Assembly (NCBI RefSeq): GCF_028502605.1
Contig: NW_026611593.1
Span: forward strand, 1,922,001-1,986,000
DNA length: 64,000 nucleotides
Direction: 5' to 3'
From: Trichoderma breve
Taxonomy: Eukaryota > Ascomycota > Sordariomycetes > Hypocreales > Hypocreaceae
The translations under genes were made by a program, and so were the position numbers. Of the stretch, positions 1 to 12,823 are shown piece after piece (the stretch's first letter is position 1; every line of letters begins with the position of its first letter). The notes below the pieces were generated by a model. The model saw nothing but the letters and a program-made list of their open reading frames with translations. It was not told the origin of the DNA and ran no database searches.

Positions 1-3000
1 AGGACAAAAAGGCCAAGAGAGAGAGGCTGGAGAAGTTCCTCCAGATGAGACAATCCAACCAAACCGAGGAGCCCGAGACCACAGAGGCTGTACCAAGGCA
101 CGAACCTGAGGCTGAACAGCCCCCGACAAGGACACCACTCCACCCGGAAGCTCTGGCTCAATTGGACGACAGTGCCTCCGATTTTGCTCCCAGCAAGTCA
201 AAGAAGAAAAAGAAGAAGAAGCGACGAGATCGCCTAGATGACGAACGATCCGGGCTGTCTATTCCGGGCGACGAAGGTACTGAAATCTCAAGGATTTCGG
301 TGCCCGGTGACGAGGCTACCGTCTTTAGTGTCGAAGACTGGGAAGACTGGGACAGTTCACCAAGATCCACGCGAAGGTCTATAGTGGCTTCAGAACTGTC
401 CACCTCTAGCAGGAGGAGCACCCGGCCGAAGCGCCGGAGCGGCACAGAGAAGGACCTTCGTGAGATTGACGGCAACGAGCCGCCGCCATATTCGAGAGAT
501 GGTCCCACTGATCATGATGACGAAAGAAGGGCGAGAAGCCGGGAGAGCAAATCTTCACAGTATAATGATAATAGCGAGAAACCCATTTCATCGCGTAAAC
601 GCAAAGACTCTTCCGGAAAAAAGTCTGGCTTTCTCTCAGGCATCTTCAATAAGTCCGGCGGCAAGGAAACCATTAATGAAAAGGGGGACTCTTTTTTTGA
701 GCAAGCCGGCATCCTTGGCGCGGGTGCCGGCCTAGCGAGCCTTGCTGCATCTGCAGCAACGGCCTTAACTCGCTCAAATGCCGCCGATGTCTCCTCGGAC
801 CCGGAGAACATCTCGCGAGATCTCCCTGGCTCGAGCCGGGAGGATGAAGATGTCTACCCCGTGATTGCTCCCCGAGCAATTGCTATTGATCCCCAGTATG
901 GAGATCTGCTCCCTCTACCACCAAGCGAACCGGGTACTCCCCTAGATGCCAGTCTTGACAAGCTGCCGGGCCTGCCCGACAGTCGCCCTGGGACACCGGA
1001 TGAAGATCGGGCCCGGAGATTTGAAAAGACCCATCGCCGGCAACGAAGCAATCAAGAAAGCTCCCGCAACAGGTCACACAGCAACACTGCTGTCCCTCTA
1101 GCACTGCTCAGGGGTATCGGGTCTAGCCCTTCCAGCCCAGTTATGGCCTTCAAGCCTCCCCGTACGCCACCACGGCCAACCTCTTGGGATAGCACCAAAG
1201 AGTTTATGCCTTTGATGCTTCTCGAGCATGCCAGGCGCGGATCAGCTGACCTGAAAGGCGAAGAGCTACCGCCTCTACCGCCCAGTGAAGTCTCGAGCGA
1301 AGCCGAGGGCGGAGCAATGTCTGACCGGGAAGAGGACCGACTATCATCTGCACTACGACTACGTCCTGAAGACTTCCGAAGCCCCATGCCTCCAAACGAC
1401 GGGTTCAGCTCTACTGATCATCAACTCCGACTCCAGACCGACATTCCGACAATGGGCAGATCTGTATCCGACGAGGGATCCGAAGGTTCCACGCCAAAGG
1501 CAGACTTGACGTATGAGCTGCCGGTTCCGCCTACTAACAACACTCTAGGCGATTACGACGCACCTGCTCCCGTTGAGTCGACCCCTTCGTCAGGCCAATC
1601 AGCCAGGACAGTGGATGCTCAAGCCATACCGAGCCCTACAACTCCTACACGGCGCTTCCTCTCTCCCAACAAGGATGTTCGCCATCATGCCGAAGAATTG
1701 ACCTCAGCAGACGCCTCCGACGACTTCGAGACCGCACGCACCTCGCCTGCTGATATAAACGACGACGATGAATTATTTGAACCGCCGCCCATTGAGCCAT
1801 CGATGCTTGGCGCTATTCCTGAATTTTCAAGACCCGCAAAATTCTGGGAGGACAAGGTACCGGAACATTCAGAACCGACATCTGTGGATAAGGTGATTGA
1901 GACTTTGCCTAGCATTGAGAATGTCCCAAAGGACCAGGCCCAGGCCCGCCAGGGGAGCCCCAGCTATCTAGACACCTTACTAGAATCCGCCGAGGAATCG
2001 TCAACAAAGGGTAAGAACAAGTCCCTCTTACCTGATGCGGATACCGACTTCGACTTATCTGCTCAACCTACGGCCGACGAGACATTAGCTGCATTTGTTG
2101 AGGCTCCGGAATCAGTTCTTGCCAAGGAGCCTGCTCTAGATGCCGATAGGGGATTCTCAGATGAATATACTTCGATTAAGGAACGCAAAGCACTGCCAGT
2201 GATGGTTGAAGATGAGTCGGAGCCGGAGCCTGAACGTCATACTTCTGGACCTGAACTTGAGTTGGACAAAGAGCCAGTGGCGGTTTTTGAGCCTCTTGAT
2301 GAGGTTGTTGAAGCGCCATACACTGAGACTGTCGACATTGTACCTGTGTCTGAAGAGCTCCCGTATGACACCATTGCCGAATCAACTCAACACTCCGACT
2401 CCGAAGAGGTTGAGGAAATCGTCATTGGTACCATGCCGGTTGCAAAATCTCGCACCATCACTGAAGATGCTACCGAAGTAAAAGCTGAGCCTGTCTTGGA
2501 GGAGCCTGAGCCTGTCCAAAGAGATGCCGGGCAAGAATACCCAAGGAAGCCTGAGGCATCTCCAGTTATTGAAGACTCAGAGGAGTCAGAAGAAGAGGAG
2601 GAAACAGATGAGGAGGATGACTCTGAAGATTCTGAAGAGTCGGAAGAAGACTCCGAGGAAGAGGAAGAACACGCTGTTGCAGATGTTGGAAAGCACGTCG
2701 GTGAAGAGGGACACGCGGTTCGCGATATGACGGCGTCTGTCGAAACTCTGGGGGCTGTTTCTGTTGTGTCATCGAGCTCTAAGAAGAGCAAGAAGAAGAA
2801 AAAGAAGAAGAAGAAGAAGAGAAAGAGGAAGAAGAAGACCAAGGCGGCGGCGGCAGCAGCTGCAGCCGCAGCCGCACTCGCAGCAACAGAAGCCTCCCAT
2901 GACACCCCCATTCAACATGCCAAGGAATCCACTGAGTCTATCATTATGCCAGTCGTGGAACCTATCACCGAGACACCCTCAGATGCCACAAGAGCCCTTC

Positions 3001-6000
3001 CTACGGAGTTTGATCGAAATGACTCCGAACCCATTACACAGCCTGGCCCTGTTGATGCAGTAGAAGCAGTGGAAGCAGCACCCCTTGATCTTGCCAAAGA
3101 ATCTCCTATTCAGGAACCAGTATCCGAGGCCCCAGAGCAGTTCACGCGAGAGATTGCAGAGGAACCTATAATTGAAAAAGCACAAGAAGTCGTTGCATCT
3201 CCCGAGTTCACTCCCCGCGAGGGCTTGGAGCCTGTATCTGAACCTACACCTCTCGCTGAGACCGAAGAGCCACAGACTATACCATCGACTGCTGTCGAGA
3301 GTACAAATAACGACGCAGACGGCTTGGAGGATGAGCTTTTGAAGTGGGCCAATACCGATAGTGAACCGATTCCACATTCAGACCACGCCAGGATTGATGA
3401 GACAGAAACACTCTCACCAGAGCTGAGCGAGAAACAAGATGGTGAAAAGAGGAGCATCCAGGTCGAAGATGAGACCACTGCTGTTGAAGAAAAGCCTGAA
3501 ACTCTTGCCCCCGTACAGGAAGAGTTTCCCTTACAGGAAGAGGTCTCTGCTCCCGTCAGCGCTGAATTCGACCCAGTTTCCACTGGTGAGGTTCCTGCCG
3601 ATTTACCTGCCAAAGGAGAAGACGATGACTCTGCTGATAAAGATCGAGAGGTAATGGTGACTGACGAAGTGGAGCCTGCGGTAGAGGAGACGCCTATTGA
3701 ATCTCCTGCTGTAGTTGAAGAGCTTGTCGATGCAGATGCCACAGACCCACTAGCTTCAGATGCTGATGAACTAGCATCTGTTCCACGAGAAGAATCGCCT
3801 TCAGCTGACCGCGAATGGGAGGCCGCTCCTGAATATGAAGACACAATGCTGCCCACAATCATGGAAGAGCCTGGCTTTGAAGAGGGTATTGAGGGTGAAG
3901 ACGAGTTTGATCGCGATGCACCCTTCAGCGACCAACTGTCCCCTATCCTGGAGGAGTCATTGGAAGACTTAATGGAAGATTCGGCTCCTGAAAAGACGTC
4001 TGATCAAGAATCCATCGAAGCAGCACTAGAGACTATACCAGAGGAATCAGCCTGGAGCATTGGTCGATCTGAGGACCAACCCGAGCAGCAGATCACCGAG
4101 GAGACAAGATATCTGGAGCCCGTTGGAGAGGAATCTGATGCTACAGCCGTAGTAGAAGACATCTCTCTCGAACCACAAATGGATGAAAACGTACCGCGAT
4201 CCATTGGTGAAATAGCCGAGACACCAGACAGCAAACCTCTCGACTGGGCTCCTCCTCAGCTACCATCTTTCGCCTCTGATATTTCTGAGCCATTGTTCAC
4301 TCAGGGTGATGCTCCTTCTGAGTACCCTACTCAGCAATTCCCTGCTAGCTATGAGCCAACGCAGATGGACGAGAGTTTTGCAGTCCCCGAGGAGCCTTCT
4401 CGATCACCACCCCCAGTACCTGATGCTGCGGATGAAGGAGACTCTAAAGCAATCGAACCTGAATACTCTGAAGTCCCGGTAGTCCCTGAGGAACCTTCTC
4501 GCACGCCACCCCCGGTACCCGATGCTGCAGATGAAGGCGATTCCAAGGCAGACGAATTTGAATCACCGGAAGCTGTCGTAATACCAGAGGAGCCTTCTCG
4601 ACCGCCGCCCTCTATACCTAGTGCTACAGAGGAAGCTGAATCTTTGGATGCCGTTGAATCCCCCGAGGAGCCTTCTCGACCACCACCCCCGGTACCTAAT
4701 GCCGCAGATGAAGGTGACTCCAAGGCAAATGAAGCAGAACTCTCAGAAGGTCTTGTAGAACCTGAAGTTGATGTTCCAGCATTGGAACATCAGGACAAAC
4801 TCGATGAAAACGTGGCAGACTTCACTGATGCTGCTGATATCGCCCCCTCTGTTGAAGAGCGCGAACTGGTTGACGAGCAACTGTCTACCGCAGCCCCCGA
4901 TGCTACTGTCCAGGAGCCTGAGCTCAAAGAAGTCAATCCACCAGTAGAGGGAGACAACGAAGAAAGGCAAGAAAGTTCTGTCTCCCTCGATCTTGAGCCG
5001 ACAAAGCAAGAGCAGGAACCTGAGATGACTCCGGACGAACAATTGGAGCCGCCCGCTCTTGAAGCTCCAATTGAGGTCCTACCAGAGACAAGAGAATTCC
5101 CTTCAGCAGATGAGAGCCAAAGTATAGAAGAGCAGCAGCCTCTACAGGAGGAACACAAGGCACAAGATGACACGGCAATCGAGCAACCCTCTGGTCAGGA
5201 TTTGAACCCAGATGTGACCCCTCAAGAAGACCAAAGCACGCTAGATTCAACGCTCCCCGAGCCACACGATGAAGACCATGAGGCCAAGGATGTGGAATCT
5301 GTATCTCAGCAGGAACCTGAGACAATGCCACTCCAGGAGGCCGAGCGAGAACTGGATCTAGAACCAAAAGCAGAACAGGAAGCTGCCGATGATGGATTGC
5401 AGCCGCCGATGAACAACACTGATCTGGAAAACGAGGGTTCTGGAGAAATTTCTAGGGAGGTTGACTTCGATACTACTAAGTCGGATACGCATTTAGAAAC
5501 TGGAACTTCAGAGGACGCTCGACCAATTCACGAAGAGCAGCATAGGCCGGAGATGGAGAACAACGACACGGAGAATCTCGACGCGGAAAAGGGAGAAGAG
5601 AAATCGGAAAATCCTGAACCATCTGTAGAACTTGATTCGACTGGTACTTTAGACCCCTCAGTGGAAAACAGCTTTCCTCAAGAACCTAATATGACATCTG
5701 AACTGGAACAACCCACTCTGGAAACTGAAATAGTTGCACCGTCAACTACGCCACCAAACGCAGAGGAGAAAGTGGAATCGGAGTATCCACTTCAAACCGA
5801 AGATTCTGAACAAATGAATCTCGCTCAGGATGATGCTATCGCTCCTGTAAGCACGGAGCATCAAGATCCTAGCGCAGAGATTGAACCTGCCACAGAGGCC
5901 GAGCTACAGACCGAAGACCCCCTGGCACCGCAAGAGGCTCAGCCACCAACTGAAAAGGAGATTAACGAGCCTGAAAATGAACGCCAAGGATCAGCTGTGG

Positions 6001-9000
6001 CTGAAGGCCTAGACCAATTCGAGGCCCCGGCAGAGATTATTAAGGAAGACTCGATCGACACTACGTTACCGGGTTCGGATACGGTGAAAGATGCCAATGA
6101 TGCTTCACGCTTGGACAAAGAGACTGCTGTGGTTGATGAAGCACGCTCTGATCCTACGGATGTTGTTGACTCTGGTATTCCCGAGACGGCTCGGGATATC
6201 ACGCCGGCCGTCGAAGACAAGGAAGCGGCTGGTGACTTTGACGATTTACAGCCAGAGGTCCCCAGTGCAACGACAGATGCTCCTGCTGAGGATGAGCACA
6301 AGCTTGAGGAAGCTCAGCTAGAATTGAAACCCGAAGAGCTTCCGTTGGAGCAAGCCTCTGACGAACACCAGCAAGAACCAAAGTCTGATGAACCTGAACC
6401 AGAGTCAGTAGTCGAGGAGTCTCACAGAGAATTGGACCCTACCTCTGAAGAGATTCAGCAAGAGCCAACTATGGAAGAAATCCAGCAAGTGCCAGTTGTT
6501 GAAGAAGTCCAGCAGGAGCCAGTATCGGAAATCCAGGAACCCAGACTGGAAGAGCCCCACCACGACTCATCTGACGATGAAAGTGAGCACGAATCACAGT
6601 CCAAGGAGCTCGAGCCGTCTACGACAGACTCTCCACTGCAAGACGTAGACGAGGCAACGGCCAAGAAGATTGCCAAGAAGGAGAGGAAGAAGGCTCGAAG
6701 ACGTGCTCGTGCAGCAGCCGCCGCTGTTGAAGAAGCTGTCGTGGACCCAGTCGCGTGGAAAGATGACGCTCAATATCAATCTGCTACTGAAGAGATATAC
6801 AACTCTCACCCTCTCGATTCAGCTGGTACAGCTGAGCAAGATGGTCTTGTACCCGATATCCTAGAAAAGGAGGCCGGTGTTGTTCTGAAGCCTACGGATC
6901 TAGCTCAGCCTGATGCTCAAGCTCCTGAGCTCGACACAATTTCGGAATCTCACGCCTTGGAGTCGACTCATGACAAATCGATTGAGCCTCCTGTCATTGC
7001 AGAAAGCGATGTACCTGTTGACAATGTTGCCGCGGATTCGGAACAATTGCCACCTGCTGAGGCAATTAGCCTGCCGACTGAAGAACCGTTGTCTACTGAG
7101 CCGGTTGATCAGCCTGAACCTGAGGCTGCTTTGCCGGCTGAACCTCAAGAGGAAACTTCTAAGCCTACAGAGGAACCCCAAGAGAAACCATTTGTTCCTG
7201 ATTCCCCTGAAGTCCGACAGTCAAGAACCTGGGAAACGGACAAGTCTCGCAAAAACTCATCCATGTTCTTATCCATTCCCGGAGCAGCAGACTCCTCTGG
7301 AAGTGAAGAAGACAGCGACGATGACGCTTCGTATGTATCCGATATGTCATACCAGCACAGTGAAGTTGGATCTTTTAGATTCGGTGGACCAAATGACTCT
7401 ACGTCAAGACTTACCGGCTTCGAGGTGACTGCTACTCCGCGTGGAGAGCAACATGCCCACAGAGATCGACACAGAAAGAAGAAAAAGAAGAAAGGAGGCA
7501 AGAAACACAAGCGCAAGAAGTCTCGCAGTGGCGGAAGTGAACGCGGAAGTGACCCATCATCCTCGCTGCCGAGTCTCCCAACGACTTCTAATCCCAACCT
7601 CACCGGCAGTGTGCCTAATGTCAGTGACGGCCAACCTTCTATTTCCGATGAACATGTCGACAACGAACAGAAACCATCTTCCAACGTCGGAGAGAGTGCC
7701 ACCGCCGAGCCTCCAGCGCCAGTGGCCGGTGGGTCAAGGAACATTGACGAACTTTTGTCCGAATTTGCAGATGATCCTGAGTTGATGGACCCTCCGCAGA
7801 GCCAGCGCGTTGGAAGCATCACTGCACCGCTAGATACTATCCCTGAAGATGCTAGCGGAGAAGATGTAGGATCTCCACGGCTGAAAGAACCCATGAGCTT
7901 GCCCGACAACAAGGATCCCGAGATGTCACGTCCTTCTGAAGAACATATCGACCCCGCACCTCAAGAAGAAGAGCCAGAAAACGCATGGGATATGTTTACG
8001 GGCAACTGGGGCAAGTCTTCCGGGAAAAGGTCCGAATCTGACCTTACGAGAAGTTTAGAGCTCGCCCCGGACGAGAGACCACCCCAAGATCTCTTAGACC
8101 GTAAGCAGCCTCATATGATCCAAGATGCACCCCTGGTTGACGAACCCGCGGAGATTTCTACACCGCAGCGAAGGAATAGCCAAACAGACAACACGGCAAG
8201 TGATGAGCCTGCAGGATCTGAACTGCAGACTGAGAAGCGAGCCTCATCCTTTTCTGGAACCCAATCGCCAAAGGGAAAGGACCCGAAAAGCATGAGGCCG
8301 GGCTCAGCATCTAGCCAAGGATCTAACCAGTGGCTCGGATTCCTCTCTGAACGGTTCGGCCCTAAAAAAAAGAAGGATAGGGACAGAGACAAAGACCCAA
8401 TAGGGGAAGATGACAAAAAAGACCCCAATGAGGAGTCTTTTTTAGGGAATCCAGCTCTTCGGAAAAGCGGTGACGAGAGGAGCTGGGAGACAAAAATCGA
8501 AACACTCGATGACTTCTTGCAAAGGAGTGGCAGCCCTACCACGCCAAAGAAGCGCAAGAGACGTCAAGGACAATCTGACACACCAACTACACCAAAGCGG
8601 ACTGAAAGTATTACGGAGGCTAGAGATGATGGGGATGTTGTTGAAAGGAGATTTAAGCGTGGAGAAGTTTTTGGAGGACAGTTGGTGGACAGCCCAATTC
8701 TTGAGGCAATGGAAGTCTTGGGACCTTTTGAGCTGCTGAAGAGGAATGCCCAAGTGGAGGATCCGATCGGTGGGCTTCTTCGGGAGGCATCGGAAATATC
8801 GGTGCTTCCCCCAATGGACATGATGTCTGAAATATCTGACTACGATTTATCTGATTATAGGTTGTCGCCACGCGGGTTGCCGTCAGTTGAGGAGCTGCCG
8901 GAGGCGGAGGCCGAAGCGACAGCCTCGGAAGTTGGCTATTACAGAGACAGTAGCTTTTCTGGAAGCCCCCCAAGCCGATCAAGGAGACACAGCACAAGCA

Positions 9001-11849
9001 CGATTCCCGTCGAAGACAATGAGGAGAAACTGCGCGACAGCGGGATCGATGCAGACTGGCTAGAAGCTGCCATGAAACAGCTCAAGACTCCTGAGCCGAT
9101 GAACAGGACGCCAGAGCGCCAGCCCCAGAGACGCCTACGACGATCTACGCTGGGCGGCCAGAAACTACGAGAACCTACGTCGCTACGAGAGGCGGCAAAA
9201 GACCCTGAGAAAAAGACAATACCGGGAACCAGGGAACGAGTGTTGACGGGAACAGGAACACGACCGGAGACTCCCACGGGGAGGTCCAGTCCCACCAGGA
9301 AAGGCTACGGGGCCATCACCGGGATGGGCTTTGGACGGCTTGCGAACGGAAGGGTGTCGCCAATGCCCGCGTCTTCGGCTTCGGAACGATCCGACACTCC
9401 TCCAGCGCTGAAACGGTCGGTCACATCACCAGTTACTTCAGCGCCTCTACGAAGCCTGCGACGAGCCGTCAGCGCGCAAATTGGGCCGGGACTCCAGCGA
9501 CCGGAGTCGCCGTCGGTACCGCTGATGCCAGCGGCGACTGAGCAGCCTCGAAGCGTCTCAGACAGCAAGATCCCGTCAGCCACAAGACGCCAGACGGGAG
9601 ATGAGGCGCGGGCCGACCCCGGTCGAGGTCGCGGCACGCCCAATAGCGGGCTGGTGCGACAGCGGACCCCTGAACGGCTGAAATTCTCGCAGCAAGACGG
9701 CAGCACAGTGCGGTCATCGTCGAATCCAACGCCGCCGCTGCTGAGACGGGCGGAGAGGCGCTTTTCGCTGCGCCAGCCAAACAGCAGCACCAGCTCCATC
9801 GCCCCGAACCCGATCCCCAGCCCGATGCCCGCTAGCACCAACCCGAGCCCAATCCCAACGCCAACACCATTTTCAACGTCAACTTCAAAGCCAGAGCTGG
9901 CGACAGCGCCAAAGCTAACATCGGAGGCACCCGTTGCCAATGAAGGCCGCGTGCGCGCAAAGGACAAGCCGGACGTATACGTGAGTGAAAAGACTCTCTT
10001 TTGATCTTTGCAGCTCTCGTCACATGATTTGTGCCCGCAAATGACCCGATCCACCGGCGTGCATGAGCACGGTCCGGGCTGAGTGTGCCCTGTTTATTTT
10101 TTTTCCCAGCGCCCAGCCACCCCAGAACTGGCAGCGCCCTCACCGCCCAGCCTCGTGATTTTTTCCCACCCCCAGCAGCTCCGCCCAACTGCTGCCAAAG
10201 GTCTGCACCCTCAGCTTCTGGCTTTTCTGATTGCCTGCTGCCGAAGTGCTTGCATGTCGTGTTTGGTCATTTGCGGGCATTTCCGATTGTGTTTTTTATT
10301 TACTGAATTATAGCTGTTAATTTTATTTTATTTTTCTCATTGCATTTTTCTTTTACTGGCCTCGTCGGCGTCGCTTCGTTCTAACATATTGGGCTTTCTA
10401 TAGGATGGTTTCGGCGAGGGCCGCATCGGCTCGCCCTTATCACCAACAAGGCCTCACAGTATGCGTCGGCGTCAGAGCATGCAAGTCCTCGAGCTCGAGG
10501 CCCGAGTCGAGCAGCTCATAGCCGAGAACCGCTTGCTCTCCGATGCTCGCCATAGCACCGACCAGCATCTGAGCCATCGTGTCGTCACCGCTCTTTCCGA
10601 CCGGGACACCCAGATCGAGAGTCTCAAGCAGACGCTCAAGTTCCTACGAGGCGAGGTCTCTCGCCTGACCGAGGTCAATGATGGCCTCTCAAGCGCCAAC
10701 GCCGAGCTGGCCAACAAGGACAACAGCCGCTACGCAGACCTGCAGGTCCACGCCGACCGGGGCGAGAACCAGGATGCCCTCATGCAGGCTCTGCGCGACA
10801 AGGACGCTCAGATTGCAAGCTTGACGGCCAAGCTAGACGCCGCCAAGGAAAAGATCCGTGAGCTGCAGCGCCAAATTCTCGAGTCCAAGGCTGCCGACGT
10901 GCAGTTCCTCAACATCAAGGATGAGGACTACTTTGACCACCGTTGTCAACAGCTCTGCTCCCATGTCCAGCAGTGGGTTCTGCGCTTTTCCAAATTCTCC
11001 GACATGCGGGCCTGCCGCCTGACAAGCGAGATCAACGATGAGAAGATCATCGACCGCCTTGACAACGCCGTCCTGGATGGCTCTGACGTCGACAGATACC
11101 TCAACGACAGAGTCAGGCGGCGGGACATTTTCATGTCCATGACCATGAACATGATTTGGGAGTTCGTCTTCACTCGCTACCTCTTTGGAATGGACCGCGA
11201 GCAGCGACAGAAGCTCAAATCGCTGGAAAAGCTGCTGACAGAAGTCGGCCCACCACAAGCCGTACGCCAATGGCGTGCCGTTACCCTTACGTTGCTCTCC
11301 AAGCGTGACTCATTCAAGAGGCAACGAGACCTGGACACGGAAGCCGTGGTCCAGGCCATTTACCAGACCCTATGCAAGGTCCTCCCGCCGCCTTCTAATC
11401 TGGAGGCTCAGATCCAAGCCCAGCTACGCAGGGTCATGCACGAGGCCGTCCATCTCTCCATTGAGATGCGCACGCAAAAGGCCGAGTACATGATGCTGCC
11501 GCCTCTGCAACCAGAGTATGACGCAGACGGCGAGCTTGTACAGACTGTCCAATTCAATGCGTCCATGATGAATGAGCGGAGTCCGTCCTCGCTGAAGCTG
11601 ACCAACGAAGAGCTCGAGGCTCGAGGCGCCATTGTGCGCGTTGTCCTCTTCCCTCTCGTCGTCAAGAAGGGAGACGACGATGGCTCCAACGACGAGGAGA
11701 TTGTTGTCCATCCCGCCCAGGTGCTCATTGCTCGCAGCAAACTCACGCGCCAACCCACGCCATCTGACGGGGGGAGGGTTTCTGTGGGCACTGGTCGTCT
11801 GAGCGGCGGTACCAATTCTCCCAGTACCAGAACGTCGGATGTCATCTAA
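1..11849 (+). CDS. Giant disordered involucrin-repeat-type protein, 5' partial
   Basis: The reading frame is already open at base 3, so the start lies outside the window. Exon 3-9980 joins exon 10404-11849 across a 423-nt phase-0 intron (donor GTGAGT after residues DVY, acceptor TATAG before DGFGEGRIGSP). This gives 3,807 visible residues. Reading through the donor instead gives a stop 24 nt later. The first 3,300 residues are low-complexity and very rich in Glu, Pro and Ser. They carry poly-Lys runs (for example codons around 2782-2850 followed by poly-Ala), acidic runs near 2575-2680, and a proline-rich repeat at 4383-4736. The last ~480 residues are different: a coiled coil (about 10480-10900) followed by an ordered, mostly helical region. 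Fungal genomes annotate such proteins as involucrin repeat protein; no function is established to my knowledge. The ordered C-terminus suggests a scaffold role, which is inference. Confidence 0.85.
2782..2886 (+). repeat. Coding poly-Lys then poly-Ala tract
   Basis: An AAG/AAA-rich stretch encodes a nearly unbroken lysine/arginine run. A GCN run encoding about eleven alanines follows. It lies inside the giant protein and could act as a nuclear or nucleolar targeting patch, but homopolymer slippage is also a simple explanation. Confidence 0.8.
4383..4736 (+). repeat. Coding tandem repeat EEPSR-PPPVP-AADEGDSKA
   Basis: Four degenerate copies of a roughly 25-36 residue unit follow each other in frame. 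Each has the core EEPSRxPPP, and three continue to VPxAADEGDSKA. The third copy is the most diverged. The proline core resembles an SH3-type ligand, which is inference. Confidence 0.8.
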
Positions 11850-12823
11850 GGAAGATGGCGAGACGGGGAGAGAGATGATGATGATGCTTATGATGACCTT
11901 TTCTTCTTCTTCTTCTTTTCTTTCTTCTATTCATACGTGCGGCATGATAAAAAAAGGTTGAGCGATGGTGTGTTTTCCCTTTTCCGTACATATATCTGTT
12001 ATACTTTTCATGGGTTATTTTCAGTACAGCTATGTTTTTTTCTTTTCATCTTCTTTTCAATTTTTTTCTCTACTGGACGGACTGCGGGAAAGCAAAGCAA
12101 CATGTTTCAACATGGTTTGATGATACGATATCCCATTGAAAAAATATTTCCTTGTTTCCTGTGAAACGACCTTGTTATATCTTCTCCTTTGGTTGATGGA
12201 TATGATGAAACTTTCCGTCGGACTCTGGAGCGACCTCTGTACTTAATTATCGACAGCATTCGTGTGTGTGTTTTATGCTATGAATTCTTTTTATTTTATG
12301 CGTGTCTTAATTTTTTTTTCTCTTATTTCTTGCTTTTGGTTATTACTTTTTTGGCCCTGGGTCTTAGATTACGATTTGATGAAATGAAAAACTAGAAAGT
12401 TCTTCACCAAAGACACATAATTTTGACATTGACATTGGCATTCAAAGTTCCCTCGTCTGTGGTCCAATCAATGGTGAAAACTGGTTAGATGCTACTACTA
12501 TCTACTACTCGTAGTCATCTAATAGTATCCTGCAGGTCTGAGCGAATTGGCCCAGAATGGTCTCAAGATGACGGAGAACCTGCATGCGTTTGGGCATTCG
12601 TCTCTCCACCTTTGGGCATTTATCCGCCCAATCCAGCGCCTCTTTTGGAAATTCCCCCTCTTCTGTGTTGCGTGACTTTGTAGGGACGATGGAGATTGAT
12701 TTGTTGAGGTGTTTTGGCTTAATCTCATGTATTCATCTATCGTATTCATTTATTCTTCAAGGGCAAATCGATCTTGCCGCACATAGCTAGTCCAAACGAG
12801 ATGGGATCATCATGCTCCCCCTC
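11850..12823. other. Convergent intergenic region, 974 nt
   Basis: This lies between the 3' ends of the giant-protein gene and the minus-strand helical protein. It is T-rich, with a CTT run at about 11902-11928, and presumably holds both 3' untranslated regions. Near 12488-12530 there is a short TACTACTATC/TACTACTCG stretch resembling the minisatellite described elsewhere. I see no convincing gene. Confidence 0.6.

Noticed and set aside
2387..2911. Minus-strand 174-codon frame, poly-Ala and Phe/Ser rich
   Set aside because: It is the antisense image of the poly-Lys and acidic tracts of the giant protein; composition mirrors the sense codons and there is no domain.
3110..3862. Minus-strand 250-codon Ser/Thr-rich frame
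   Set aside because: Antisense of GAA/GAG- and GCT-rich codons in the giant protein, with no start context or conserved block.
9305..10054. Minus-strand 249-codon frame
   Set aside because: It overlaps the sense coding strand and the donor of the 423-nt intron; no family features.
10083..10313. Small frames between the two exons of the giant protein
   Set aside because: They lie wholly inside the 423-nt intron whose removal gives an in-frame, conserved-looking join.
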